A stretch of 64,000 bases of DNA from Tridacna crocea (GCA_943736015.1 OX031063.1:42982672-43046671); one strand, 5' to 3'; positions 1-10,350 are shown, counted from the stretch's first letter. Numbers and translations: made by a program. Notes: generated by a model not told the origin, from the letters alone.

Positions 1-119
1 GGCCCCAAGTGTACAGCTCGCCTGTGATAGTAATAGCCGCACTGTAGGTACTGCCACATTTAATACTGACAACCTGCTTGCCAGACAGGGCACTGACTAC
101 TGTTGGCTCATCTCGTGAA
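1..119 (-). CDS. HERC2: HERC2 exon, RCC1 propeller blade (runs off left edge)
   Basis: The minus strand reads SRDEPTVVSALSGKQVVSIK, then CGSTYSAAIT and GELYTWG. This matches the first RCC1-like propeller of HERC2 (human EEPKVISAFSGKQ...CGSTYSAAITAEGELYTWG, recalled). CGSTYSAAIT and the closing YTWG are standard RCC1 blade motifs. The acceptor is ttctag just right of position 119. The preceding exon leaves two bases (at) and this one starts with t, restoring an Ile codon. RCC1 repeats in HERC2 are protein-interaction propellers; the catalytic HECT domain lies thousands of residues downstream, outside the window. Confidence 0.92.
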
Positions 120-391
120 CTAGAATACAGAACATTACAATTTGTCATACAACATTTTCCAGAAAATTTAAGTTTAAAAAAAGTCAGATGTAGTGGGAGG
201 CAAAAGTGGTATTGTACAATGAGAACATACAACCAAAGTCTAAACTAATTGCTTTCTCCCCAAACACATGTCAGTATTACAAGCTTAGAATTTTGAGTTC
301 CAGTCTACTCACAGAAAGAAAAGAGTAGAATACAGACAGATTTATAAGATAAATTCGCAGAACTTGTTATTAAAACTAAAGCTCAAGATTT

Positions 392-621
392 ATAACTCTT
401 TACCAAACACCAAAATTTTAGACTATTCCAAATTGAAAGCATATACAGATGAAAAAATAAACATGATAGAAAAATTGAAATTTGACATCAGAAAGAGTAG
501 AAAACATTGTGGGAAAAGAAGGAAATGCTAGATACCAGCATTTTCTCCTTTTCTCACAGTGTTTTCAGAGGGCTTCTTCCTATGGGTTGTAAAAACTACA
601 GATTGTTTGGGAAATGGTTAA
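392..621 (+). repeat. Hairpin MITE, family A
   Basis: Begins TAACTCTTTACCAAAC and ends TTTGGGAAATGGTTAA. The central hairpin is slightly decayed (GGAAATGCTAG/TACCAGCATTTTCTCC). Family A design: TTAA, 13-17 bp terminal inverted repeats, ~80 bp arms unlike each other, and a central 32-bp inverted repeat. No coding capacity; non-autonomous. Confidence 0.85.
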
Positions 622-646
622 CTCAAGCAAATCACTAATGTCTTAC

Positions 647-798
647 ATATTGTCACCGTGTCCCAATCTCCCTCCATCTCCATTGCCCCACGAGTAGACT
701 TCCCCTTCTTTAGTCAGAGCAAGATAATGTTTCCCATCCGGATGTGCAGCCAGCTTGGACACTTCTTTATCCCCAAAACCCCCAACAATCCACATAGA
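647..798 (-). CDS. HERC2: HERC2 exon, RCC1 blade
   Basis: The minus strand encodes SMWIVGGFGDKEVSKLAAHP, then DGKHYLALTKEGEVYSWGNG and DGGRLGHGDN. The human counterpart reads NIVKIAAHSDGHHYLALAATGEVYSWGCGDGGRLGHGDT (recalled). The GEVYSWG..DGGRLGHG block is the diagnostic RCC1 signature. The acceptor is tatttcag and the donor at|gtaaga; the exon is 152 bp and starts in phase 0. It follows the 2007-2210 exon across a 1.2-kb intron holding one MITE. Confidence 0.95.
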
Positions 799-1720
799 CT
801 GAAATACAGACAAACTCCTAGCTTACAAAAGCTGTAAATACATGTTACGACTGTATCCAGTACAACACTCTATCAACACATTATAATCTGCACGTGACTT
901 TTGTTTTCACATTTGAACTCCAAATGGAATGACATAGGTAGATATCCTGAAAAGCTTGACAGGGTTTAGCAGTGACAGGAAAGGGGTCTGCTGAGACTTT
1001 GAAGATGTACTTCTTTGATCCTCTCTTGTACTTTTCATATGAGATTGTACATCAGCAAACACACCATACAACCTGAGCCTTTTACAGGTGAAAACAGGAA
1101 TGACTATCGTGACTGATTTCTTTTATTATTTGAACAAATTGACCTGAAAAAGACCTTTATGCAATGATTAATTAGAGAGTGAATATCTATATCATCATGT
1201 ATATTTGGACGGTACGGAAATTCTGTTAACGGCAAATTTCAGGTTTGACCCTTTAAATACCATTGGCAAAATAAGAAGCTTTTGAGATGACATGAATCCA
1301 AATCTGACTGCACAGAAATTGCATACACCTTGTAATTTACCAATTTTGCAAAACAATAAAATCATGTTTTTAATTATGTTTTCAGTAATCTTTAAGGCCA
1401 CATAAAGAGTTGAAGATGTTTCACGTAGTTCCACAAGCAGAAGACCATAGCCAAAGCTAAGTTCAGACTGTAATTCAAGCATGTAATATATAGTAAGAGA
1501 GGTCATATATCTCATGTTAATTTGTTGAAGTAATATCAATCACTTAAATCCATCATAAAGTATTCATGCTCTGAAAAACTAAGTCCTGGTAAGACAAAGA
1601 GTTGTAAAAATGTTCTCCTAATTTAGGACATTCAATTGAGTGATCATTGTTTATTCAGTATCCCTTAAAAACCTATTTGTAGTGGATATCTGACCACAAT
1701 CTGTGGCAAGATAAAAAGGA

Positions 1721-1940
1721 ATTATCCACACAATCATTACTTTTAACAACCCTGAGAATCAAAGCCTTTAAAAACATACTGGGAAAAGGAGAAAATGCTG
1801 GTAACCAGCATTTTCTTTTTCCCACAATGTTTTCTACCCTATCCAAATCAAATTTAAATATTTGATAAACTTTTATATTGTTGTCTGCAAAATGCTTCCA
1901 ATTTGGACTAGTCCAAAATTTTGTCCAGGTAAAGAGTTAA
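1721..1940 (-). repeat. Hairpin MITE, family A
   Basis: Intact hairpin at about 1784-1835. The left end is eroded; the right end GGTAAAGAGTTAA is good. Confidence 0.8.
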
Positions 1941-2006
1941 ACTCATGACATATTTTGGCCTATTCCTTACCAAGTATTAAGAAATGAAGAAATTTCTAGA
2001 ACTTAC

Positions 2007-2210
2007 TGCGGCCTCTGAAGTATAGGAGACGAGATACACTTTTCCATTTCCTGCAAGAACCAACATTGCTCTCTCTGCACAGACTATCTGTTTGACTCCA
2101 CCCACATCATTCAGGAAGTCCAATGTGACCGGTCCACCACCAGACTTCCCTCCTCTCCATGCAAACCATCCCCAAGCTATCACTTCTTGTGTTGCATTTG
2201 TTTTCTGACC
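2007..2210 (-). CDS. HERC2: HERC2 exon, start of first RCC1 propeller
   Basis: Translation begins GQKTNATQEVIAWGWFAWRG and continues GVKQIVCAERAMLVLAGNGKVYLVSYTSEAA. It matches human ...SLQEVIGWGLIGWK...GVTQIACAEKRFLILSRNGRVYTQAYNSD (recalled). The acceptor is gtttag (exon end 2210) and the donor gca|gtaagt (exon start 2007); phase is 0 at both ends. Good conservation of the GxxQIxCAE core supports a functional gene. Confidence 0.95.
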
Positions 2211-2375
2211 CTAAACAAGTGAAATAGACACAGGATACAGAAGGATCAGAATTAATGTTATGATATTTCTACACCATAGAAGAAAAATCACAGAAAAATT
2301 TCTTTGACATTTCTAAACTACATGTATTTTAATGATTTACTAAAAAAAATATATAATTCATGTATGTGGTTGAAG

Positions 2376-2520
2376 AAAACAAACTAAATGTTCCTCAAAG
2401 ATTACATTTGTCAATGTACGGGTGGAAAGCTTTCTGTAGAAAAAAGAAAAAATGCTTTCAGCCAACATTTTCTCCTGTTTTCTGGTATGTTTTCAAATAC
2501 TTCATCCTGAGAAAAGTTAT
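2376..2520 (+). repeat. Decayed family A MITE piece
   Basis: Recognisable by CTCAAAGATTACATTT, a weakened hairpin around 2450 and TCATCCTGAGAAAA; both ends are lost. Confidence 0.45.
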
Positions 2521-2549
2521 TCTGAAAATGAAAATCAACCCAATCTGTA

Positions 2550-2779
2550 TTAACTTTTCACCATACAACAAAATTTTAGACTGGTCCAAATTGAAAGCAT
2601 TTGCAGATGACAAAATTAATGTACCTCAAAAGTTGAAATTTGTTCTAGGATCGGTGGAAAACATTAAGGGAAAAGGAGAAAATGCTGGTTACCAGCATTT
2701 TCTCCTTTTCCCAAAATGTTTTTAAAAAAAATTCTTTCTCAAAGTTGTGAAAACCAGGGATTGTTTGGTAAAGAGTTAA
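2550..2779 (+). repeat. Hairpin MITE, family A
   Basis: TTAA to TTAA copy with a perfect inner hairpin (GGGAAAAGGAGAAAATGCTG and its complement). Confidence 0.9.
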
Positions 2780-2905
2780 GCAAGCATCTATGGGACACTT
2801 GGAATAAAATTAAAAATTGACAGTATCAAATAATCACAGCAATAAATGCACTTGTCCAGAGATTGATTTTTTATTTAACTAGACAAGTACATGTAATATC
2901 TATCG

Positions 2906-3134
2906 TTACCCTTTACCAAAGAATTCCTGATTTTAACGACCCTGTGAAATACGCCTTTTGAAAACATAGAGGGAAAATAAGAAAATGCAGGAAACCAGCA
3001 TTTTCTCCATTACCCACAATGCTTTCTACCCTTTCAAAAACAAATTTCATTTTTTTCACTGATATTTCAATTGTCATCTGCAAACCCTTTAAATTTAGAC
3101 AAGTAAAAAATTTTAATGTCTGGAAAAGAGTAAA
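2906..3134 (-). repeat. Hairpin MITE, family A (diverged)
   Basis: Start TTACCCTTTACCAAAG; hairpin with several mismatches at about 2968-3020. It sits 46 bp past the donor of the 3181-3339 exon. Confidence 0.75.
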
Positions 3135-3180
3135 GATTTCAAAACCTGCAGATTTGTCATGGTTTGATGTTGAATTTTAC

Positions 3181-3339
3181 CTTCTGAGTGATTGTTTGTG
3201 GAAGGTAAGGCTGGCAAAGTCTATCTACATGTGACATGATGACAACAGCACTCATTCGTAGATCTATTGCTAGACTGTGGTCCTCTGGGTAGGTCAGATA
3301 TCGCAGAAAACATTCTGTTGGGCTAACATAATAATTATT
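3181..3339 (-). CDS. HERC2: HERC2 N-terminal exon
   Basis: Encodes [20 protein letters not shown], then [20 protein letters not shown] and [13 protein letters not shown]. Human HERC2 has [43 protein letters not shown] (recalled), in the alpha-helical region before the first propeller. The acceptor is ttttcag and the donor aag|gtaaaa; 159 bp, phase 0/0. The preceding intron (3340-4406) is nearly filled by four abutting MITEs. Confidence 0.95.
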
Positions 3340-3487
3340 CTGAAAATGAAAAGTTGTAAACCATGACAAGTTTGGTATAGAGTGTACTGCCAATTTTTGA
3401 GACAACAATTATTGTGGATATATGAAAACAAGGACAGTAAAGATAGCATATTGTTCAAATTGAACACAAAAGCATAACAAATGGTCC

Positions 3488-3703
3488 AACTCTTTAGCAC
3501 ACAATCCTGAGGAAGAACCCTTTTGAAAACATTGTGAGAAAAGGAGAAAATGCTGGTTACCAGCATTTTCTCCTTTTCCCACAATGTTTTCTATCCAATC
3601 ATAGACAAATTCTATAACTTGAGCCATGATGAAATTGTTGTCTGCAAATGCTTTCAGTTTGGACAGGTCTAAAATTTTGTCATAATTTATGGTAAAGTGT
3701 TAA
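3488..3703 (-). repeat. Hairpin MITE, family A (cluster member 1)
   Basis: First of four copies that abut in the HERC2 intron 3340-4406. It ends at TTAA 3700-3703, where the next begins. Confidence 0.88.
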
Positions 3704-3936
3704 GAAACCATTTACAAGACGATTCCAGCTTTTAATAACAACCCTGAGAAGAACAGCTTTTGAAAACATTGTGAGAAAAGGAGATGCTCCTAACCAGCAT
3801 TTTCTCTTTTTTTTTTTCAAACATGTTTTCTTCACTACCGAGACAAATTTTAGTTTCTGTGCAACCTTTATTTTATCATCTGTAAATGCTTTCAATTTGG
3901 ACAAGTCCATAATTCTGTGTTTAGGCAAAAGGTTAA
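3700..3936 (-). repeat. Hairpin MITE, family A (cluster member 2)
   Basis: Shares its left TTAA with member 1 and its right TTAA (3933-3936) with member 3. One hairpin arm carries a small deletion (GGAGATGCTCCTAACC). Confidence 0.82.
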
Positions 3937-4169
3937 CTCTTTTCCTAACGACAAAATTTTAGACTGTTCTAATTAAAAATATTTGCATGTGTCACAATAG
4001 AAGTGACTGAAAATCTGAAATTTGTATTTGGGAAGATAGAAAACATTGCGGGAAAAGGATAAAATGCTGGTAAACAGCATTTTCTCCTTTTCCCACAATG
4101 TTTTCACAATTCAATTCCATCTGGGCTGTTAAAGAGTTAGAAACACAGGATTGTTCTGTAAAAGTTTAA
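3933..4169 (+). repeat. Hairpin MITE, family A (cluster member 3)
   Basis: Hairpin with AAAATGCTGGTAAACAGCATTTT. Its right end is extended to TTAA 4166-4169, shared with member 4. Confidence 0.82.
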
Positions 4170-4392
4170 CTCTTTACCAAACGAGAAAATTTTAGACTGG
4201 TCCAAAGTGAAAGCATTGCACATGACAAAATAAAGGTGACTAAAAAAATAGAAATTTGTTCTGGGAAGGGTAGAAAACACTGTGGGAAAAGGAGAAAATG
4301 CTGGTTACCAGCATTTTCTCCTTTTCCTACAGTGTTCTCAAAAGGCTTCTTTCTCAGGGGCATCAAAAGTAGGTCTTGTGTGGTAATGGGTT
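4166..4392 (+). repeat. Hairpin MITE, family A (cluster member 4)
   Basis: Intact hairpin with a B-like stem base in both arms (AACACTGTGGG / CCTACAGTGTT). Ends 15 bp from the 4407 exon boundary. Confidence 0.9.
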
Positions 4393-4406
4393 CAAAGTGA
4401 ACTCAC

Positions 4407-4692
4407 CTCATCCCATTTTGGTTGCTCCACAACTCTTGACTTGGTACTCTGAATATTATGGAATCTTTTCAGTAATGGTATCAGTGGGGCACTGTACAAA
4501 TTACTGCTCACTCTATTGTCATAGTCATGGCGACTGTTGTTCCACAGGTTGAGTAGCAGTAACACACATGATAAAACATGACTGAGGGTGCCTCTTTGTA
4601 CAGCAAGTTCGAGGATCAAGGCTAGAGCTGTCTGCTGGTCTTGTACAGGAACCTTTGTTTTACCGCTTGCACTTCCACTGGAATTCACATCT
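4407..4692 (-). CDS. HERC2: HERC2 N-terminal exon
   Basis: Encodes DVNSSGSASGKTKVPVQDQQ, then TALALILELAVQRGTLSHVL and SCVLLLLNLW, continuing to SAPLIPLLKRFHNIQ and WDE. Human: LQDQHLALAILLELAVQRGTLSQMLSAILLLLQLWD...APLLPLLQRFQSI (recalled). The exon starts with one base (a) completing Gly with gg from the upstream exon; the donor is gag|gtgagt. At 286 bp it is the longest exon here. A MITE ends only about 15 bp beyond the donor (4392). Confidence 0.95.
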
Positions 4693-5080
4693 CTGAAATA
4701 GAGCAATGAACAATACCCTCAGCTTATAAATAACTAGAAAGAATAAATGTGAACCTCTTTCAAAATAAAGCAGGCAAATTTGCATATGCGTCCAACTCTG
4801 TAATGAAAATGAGAAGTCATTTGTATAAAGCCTTTCTTTTTTCCTTTTGCAATATCTTAATAAGAGGTGAGCAGTAAGACACGGAGGCTTGTAGCAAGCA
4901 GTAATGAGATGCTAAGAGGTCAAAAGACCACAAAGGAAATGCCTTGAAAAAGAGATGTATAATCATTTCACTACAATTAATACAGCGTTCATATCTTGGC
5001 AGACCAATTTCAGCATTGTTAATATTTTACAGGAATCAGAGCTATAAATTTTGTGTTTTGCAAGGATTAATGTTGAGAAT

Positions 5081-5461
5081 AAATTTCAGTTCTGGTTCTT
5101 TTAATATAAAACACCAAATAATAATCTCTTTTCACCAGACGCTGACATTTCTGTGTTATTTGTATCTAACTATTTGCCATACAATCTCCAGATTTGACAG
5201 CCCTGAGATAGAAAGATCTTGAAAACATCATGAGACAGGGAACAAAATTATGCGGGTATAAAATTTCAGTTTTGATTCTAATGATAAACCTCATTACTTT
5301 TAATATAAAAGATCAAATAATAATCACTTTTTTTTTTTCACTTTTCAATGTTCACCAGATGCTGACATTTCTGTGTTGTCCATATCTGACTACATGTATT
5401 TACCACACAATATCCAGATTTAACTACCCTGAGCTAGAAAGATCTTGAAAACATCATACAA
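5081..5461. repeat. Imperfect tandem duplication (~180-200 bp unit)
   Basis: 5081-5235 and about 5262-5461 share TTTTAATATAAAA, CACCAGA, GCTGACATTTCTGTGTT, ATCCAGATTT and GAAAGATCTTGAAAACATCAT. The unit includes the left arm of a family A MITE, so the duplication postdates that insertion. Confidence 0.75.
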
Positions 5462-5722
5462 AAGGGAAGAAATGCTGGTAATCAACATTTTCTCTTTATT
5501 CACTATGTTTTCTCCAATTTAATATCCAGTTCCACTATTCTAGTTCCACTTTTCTAGGAAAATTCATATTTGTTATCCAAAAATCCGTAGAATTCAGACA
5601 ATTCTAAAATTTTGTAGTTCTGTAAAAAGAAAATGCTTAAAACAAGCATTTTTCTCCTTTGCCCACAATACTTTCAAAGGGCTTTTTACTCAGCTTCATA
5701 AAAACAAAGGAGTATCATTAAC
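5395..5722 (-). repeat. Family A MITE followed by half a copy
   Basis: A decayed minus copy (to about 5625) runs into a plus right half (AAATGCTTAAAACAAGCATTTTT to 5721). Its terminal TTAA is the left flank of the next element. Confidence 0.6.
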
Positions 5723-5945
5723 CCTTTACTTCATAGATACTCATTTCTATGCATTGCTTGTAGGAGCCTTTTGAAAACATTGTGGCAAAAGGTGAAACTG
5801 CTCGTAACGAGCAATTTCACCTTTTGCCACAATGTTTTCTACACTATCAAAAGGTGTCATATACACATAAGAAACGGCTTCATGCTTGCTGTTATTTAGG
5901 GTCAACTAGAGATACCATAGAAATTCCTTATGGGGTAAGGGTTAA
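5718..5945 (+). repeat. Hairpin MITE, family C
   Basis: TTAACCCTTTACTTCATAG to GGGGTAAGGGTTAA. Hairpin stem TGGCAAAAGGTGAAACTGCTCG and complement. Family C keeps the A/B architecture but differs at paired stem positions. Ends 19 bp from the 5965-6222 exon. Confidence 0.92.
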
Positions 5946-5964
5946 GAAATCAACTGTATCTCAC

Positions 5965-6222
5965 CCAGCAACAACAGAGTGTAGGAACTTTGTTGCTCTT
6001 TCCACAACATCCAGCCATACAGCTGACACCGTTCCCTCCTCAAATAGACTAGCTTCCTGTAGGGACTGCAGGGCCTCTAGGGATTCCTGTAACAGCTCTG
6101 AACAGAGATCAGCATCTTCTCCTGACCTCCATGCCCTTCTTAAAAAGGCAAATGCGAAACTGAGAGCTGCTCTCGATCCAACTCGTGCTAGTCCCATGGC
6201 CTTTTCTGCTGGTTTTATGTTA
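5965..6222 (-). CDS. HERC2: HERC2 N-terminal exon (most conserved block)
   Basis: Encodes [40 protein letters not shown], then [20 protein letters not shown] and [19 protein letters not shown]. The [38 protein letters not shown] stretch is almost identical to human HERC2 as I recall it, making this the strongest identification in the window. The acceptor is tttttcag and the donor gg|gtgaga. A family C MITE ends 19 bp past the donor and a family B MITE starts 17 bp before the acceptor. Confidence 0.97.
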
Positions 6223-6238
6223 CTGAAAAAGAAACGAT

Positions 6239-6466
6239 TTAACCCTTTCCCAAACAAGCCCTTGTTTTTAACTGTCTGCAGTACAAGTCTTTTGAAAACA
6301 CGATGTGAAAAGGAGAAATTGCTCGTAACGAGCAATTTCTCCTTTTCCCACAGTGTTTTCTACCCATTTAGAGAACTTTCTGCCATTTTTATCAAATTTG
6401 AAATTGTCGTCTGCAAACTTTTTGAGTTCGGAAGAGTCTAAATTTTATCGTTTAGGAAAGGGTTAA
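6239..6466 (-). repeat. Hairpin MITE, family B
   Basis: Family B: TTAACCCTTTCCCAAAC ends and the core GAAATTGCTCGTAACGAGCAATTTC. Near-perfect, and 17 bp upstream of the exon acceptor at 6222. Confidence 0.92.
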
Positions 6467-6820
6467 GAACAAGTGCGGAAAAAAGGTTCCATATTGCTCT
6501 TTTAAGTAAACAAATTGGTTAATAATGCCCAATTTTGAAAACATGGGCTACCTGAAAAATTCCAGGGAAAGGCTGTGTATGCTTTCAAAAATAGGTAAAC
6601 ATTGGGGTAGGGCATTTCCCAAACCTAGGCACATGACTCTTGCAAACGTTTAGTACAAGGCCATTACATGATGCTGCTTGCAAAATATAATAGTTTCATA
6701 GTTATGGTAAACTTTTTCTCTACTAAGTAAATAACTAAGTTACAATTTTTCAACAGCCATTATTATACATTATATTTCTGCTGCAAGAAGAAGGATCAGT
6801 TTGAATATAATCTAGAGGTA

Positions 6821-6890
6821 GAGGACAGTGTAGATCAGAGATCAGACTGCACAGAATGTGCAGTCTGATCTTGATCTACACTGTACACAA
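6821..6890. repeat. Hairpin repeat family D (ACTGCAC core)
   Basis: GATCAGACTGCACAGAATGT then GCAGTCTGATCTTGATCTAC: an inverted repeat around a ~5-nt loop, with CAGTGTAGATC / GATCTACACTG outer arms. Recurs at 17.7, 31.6, 36.6, 37.0, 42.2 and 47.4 kb. Full copies start near GAAATGAAACTCTCAAGCC. Confidence 0.8.
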
Positions 6891-7268
6891 AAACTTCTTG
6901 TGTTGTCTACAGTAAGAAAAGACTTAAACCCTCTATCAAACGTTCTCAACTTGATCCAGTCTATTACATTTTCATCTGTTAAACAGTGTTAAGATATGTA
7001 GACTCTATGCATTTTGCCATGATAACTCCATATAAACAAGTTACCCTGGGCGTCTTGACACATTTGAACCTCAGAAAGTTAATTTCAATTAGTGGACAAG
7101 CATCATCCTCAGGACTGTGCCTCATGATACTGAATCAATAAGTCCCAGACCAACCTCCCATTTGCAATGCACAAAATTGCTTATTATTTTCTGTTGAAAA
7201 CATTTGAAATGTACAAAATTGCTAAACATTCTATCTACAGTCTGAACTGAAATTGTAAGCTTTTCAGA

Positions 7269-7497
7269 TTAACTCATTACCACACAGTCCCTACTTTTGA
7301 CGACCCTGAGAAAGAACTCTTTAGGAAACATTGTGGGAAAAGGAGAAAATGCTGGTAACCAGCATTTTCTCCTTTTCCAACAATGTTTTCTACCCTTCAC
7401 AAAAAATAATTCAAAATTTCAGTCACTTTTATTTTGTCTTCTCCAAATGCTTTCAATTTGGACCAGTCTAAAATCTTGTCGTGTGGTAATGAGTTAA
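7269..7497 (-). repeat. Hairpin MITE, family A
   Basis: Complete TTAA-to-TTAA copy with an intact hairpin, 37 bp from the weak donor at 7535. Confidence 0.92.
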
Positions 7498-7534
7498 CGA
7501 CCCAAACTGGCTTCAAAAACATCTGTCTTCAAAC

Positions 7535-7754
7535 CTTTTCTGTTTGTTTAGGTTAGTTTGATTGGCTTGACTCTTTTTTGATGGTCCACTTTTCTCAGGC
7601 GGGGCTTGTCGTGACATGGCACTGAAATATCTCTCTATCACAGCAAGGCGTTGTTGTAGTCGGGTAGTTGAGAGGCTGGTGCAGGCTGCGTCCATACATA
7701 ACTGCTGGTTCTCCTGGAGCAAGGACTTCAAACAGGTCTTAATGGCATCTGTGT
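7535..7754 (-). CDS. HERC2: HERC2 N-terminal exon
   Basis: Encodes TDAIKTCLKSLLQENQQLCM, then DAACTSLSTTRLQQRLAVIE and RYFSAMSRQ, followed by a polar linker (PPEKSGPSKKSQANQTNLNKQK). Human: DVNELKECLSVLVKEQQALAVQSATTTLSALRLKQRLVILERYFIALNR (recalled). The acceptor is tatttcag. The donor must be ag|gtttga, because the frame then joins ag+t to the next exon; this is a weak GT site, the least certain junction of the nine. A family A MITE ends 37 bp past it. Confidence 0.9.
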
Positions 7755-7992
7755 CTGAAATAAAAGGTTATTAAAACAATCCCCCCATAATGAACAAAGT
7801 CTTTGTTTCTTTTATGCTTTACAGTGGTTTACAGAAATCTAACAGTGAATTATTTTCTTATAATTCACTGGTGAATCCCATAACTTTTATTTTTGATACA
7901 CCATGGATATTCATAGAACATGAATGCATTTCAATGGGTAAACGTCTTGTTTTATGACGTCATCAACATCACGTATGACATCACTATTCTAC

Positions 7993-8150
7993 TTAACAGA
8001 ATGGATCTGTTTCCCTAGCACTCACACATATACATTTTACATTTTTTCCCCCACAAAGAAAAATCAGTGGTTAACAGAATGGATCTGTTTCCCTTAAACT
8101 CACACTCATATACATTTTACATTTTTTCACCCACAAGTTAAAGTCAGAGG
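7993..8150. repeat. Tandem duplication, ~78 bp x 2
   Basis: TTAACAGAATGGATCTGTTT starts both units (7993 and 8071), which share TATACATTTTACATTTTTT and end in GTCAGAGG/ATCAGTGG. Confidence 0.85.
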
Positions 8151-8345
8151 TTAAAAGATAAAAGTAACACATTCATAGTGTAAACTGCTGCATATCATAT
8201 CAACCTAACTTGGTTGTGAGAATTGATAATTGTCACCAAGGCTCCATAAATACCAATATATTTCAAAGCGGATAACTATGAAAATGTTCTTTCAAAATGG
8301 GATAATCAAAATGAATTAATGAGCCATGCTTTGTGAAAAGTGGGC

Positions 8346-8569
8346 TTAACCCTTTACTCCATAGATACTCATTTCTACACATTGCTTGTCCTTTGGAAAA
8401 CATTATGGCAAAAGGTGAAATTGCTCGTGACAAGCAATTTCACCTTTGGTCACAATGTTTTCTATGCTATCAAAAGGTGTCATTTACACATAAGAAATGG
8501 CTTCACCCTTGCTGTTATTTAGGATCAATCAGAGATGCCATAGGAATGCCTTATGGGGTAAAGGGTTAA
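8346..8569 (+). repeat. Hairpin MITE, family C
   Basis: TTAACCCTTTACTCCATAG to GGGGTAAAGGGTTAA; complete. Confidence 0.92.
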
Positions 8570-8675
8570 TGGATCTGCAAAAAAGGACTTAATAGGTTGA
8601 CCTGCATAGTCATGAGAAGAGAGCATTGAAAGAAAACTGTGACAAAAACTGTTGAAGAATGTACTACTGTGTATA

Positions 8676-10350
8676 ACAAGAGGGCCATGATGGCCCTGTA
8701 TCGCTCCACTGGCTTTTTAACCCTTTACCACACAAATTGAAGTGTTCATGACCATGAAAAAGAGGGCCTTCAAAAACAATGACCACTGTCAGGCAATACA
8801 AGTAGATTAATTCATTGGCATGAAAGGTAAAATCCTTGGAAAAATAAGCTGAATGATAGAAACCTTACTCTGAATTTATTATTCACCTCATGTGAGCATA
8901 ACTATTAGCATCAAAATGAATCACACTCCTTGAAAACAGAATATTTTCTATCAAAAAACTTAATGTCTAGCACCAATCATGTATCAAAGCAGTTTGATAA
9001 TCAAGGGAAGTAAATAGTACCAAACTTAATCTTTCATGAAAAGAGTTATTTCTCTTGATTAATGTTTAAATTGAAGTGACTATATTTTGAAGCCCATGTT
9101 AAACTTGTGATCCCTGAATGGAGGCAATTTTTACCCCAGACCTACAATATGAAACTAGAATGTGTGTTTATAAACAAGAACATTTTTTAATCTTACCCAA
9201 TAAAAAGCCCTGTAAAACAAGTTTGCTCAATAAAAGGCCCTCTAAAATATGTGACCTATGAGACAGGTTTATCAAGTTTTCACTGTAAAAGCCAATGTGA
9301 AACTTGTGACCCCTGGGATAGGGTCAACTTGACCTCCAAAGTTAAAATTTGGGCCCTCTTGGTAGAGGCCCATAAGATAAAGCTACACGCAAAATTTGGT
9401 AGCCCTAGGCCTTATGGCTATGTACGAGTAGATTATTAAAGTTTTCCTATATAAGCCCATCTAAAACTTGTGACCCCCTGTGACGGGGCTAAATTTGACC
9501 CCAGGGCTATAATTTGGGCACCCTTTGGTAGTGACCCCCTAGATAAAGCTACATGCAAAATTTGATAGCCCTAGCCCTTACAGCTAGGTACGAGTAGATT
9601 ATTAAAGTTTCCCTATATAAGCCCATGTAAAATTTGTTACCCCCCCGGGGTGGGGCCAAATTTGACCCAAGGGCTATAATTTGGACACCCTTGGTAGAGG
9701 TCCACTAGATAAAGCTACATGCCAAATTTGGTAGTCCCAGGCCCTATGGCTAGGTGGAAGAAGAAATTTAAAGTTTTCCCTATATCAGCCCATGTAAAAC
9801 TTGTTACCCCCGGGGCAGGGCCAATTTTGACCCCAGGACTATAATTTGGACACTGTTGGTAGAGGTCCATTAGATAAAACTACATGCCAAATTTGGTAGC
9901 CCTAGGCCCTATGCCTAGGTAGAAGAGGAATTTTAAAGTTCTCTCTAAATAAGCCCATGTAAAACTTGTGACCCCCGGGGCGGGGCCAATTTTGACCCCA
10001 GGGCTATAATTTGAAGAAACTTAGTAGAGGTCCACTAGATAAAGCTACATGCAAAATTTGGTAGCCCTAGGCCTTACGGTTTCAGACAAGAAGATTTTCA
10101 AAGATTTTTAAAATTTTTCAGTTTTGTTGCCATGGCAACCAGAGTTTTTGAAGGAATTACATTCTTTCAAAAAATTCTGAAGAGGACTATGACAGGATCA
10201 TTTCTGTGAAGTTTCATCAAAATTGGATGGGTAGTTCCAGAGAAGAAGATGTTTAAAGAAAAAGTTAACGCACGGACGGACGGACGGATGGACGCATGAC
10301 GGACAACGGGCCATGACATAAGCCCGCTGGCCTTTGGCCAGTGGAGCTAA
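8676..10350 (+). mobile_element. Helitron-like non-autonomous element 1 (1.67 kb)
   Basis: Starts AACAAGAGGGCCATGATGGC, with a GGGCCATGATGGCCC hairpin and then GCTCCACTGGC. Ends with hairpin CTGGCCTTTGGCCAG, then TGGAGCTAAAA. The 5' GCTCCACTGGC and 3' GCCAGTGGAGC are exact inverted repeats. Inside are five to six tandem units of about 166 bp (GCCCATGTAAAACTTGT..., about 9092-10090), then GTTGCCATGGCAACC and a (GGAC)n tract near 10275. No open reading frame. Helitron-like placement is inferred from 3' hairpins and lack of an obvious target duplication; sequences of this kind are common in bivalve genomes. Confidence 0.8.

Noticed and set aside
1739-1860. MITE hairpins as microRNA precursors
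   Set aside because: Stem length is similar, but the loop is only 2-4 nt and copies are too many and too young; no precursor asymmetry. Small-RNA data would be needed.
5782-6441. 219-codon plus-strand open frame over the HERC2 exon
   Set aside because: It is the antisense of a strongly conserved HERC2 exon plus two MITEs; no independent protein similarity.
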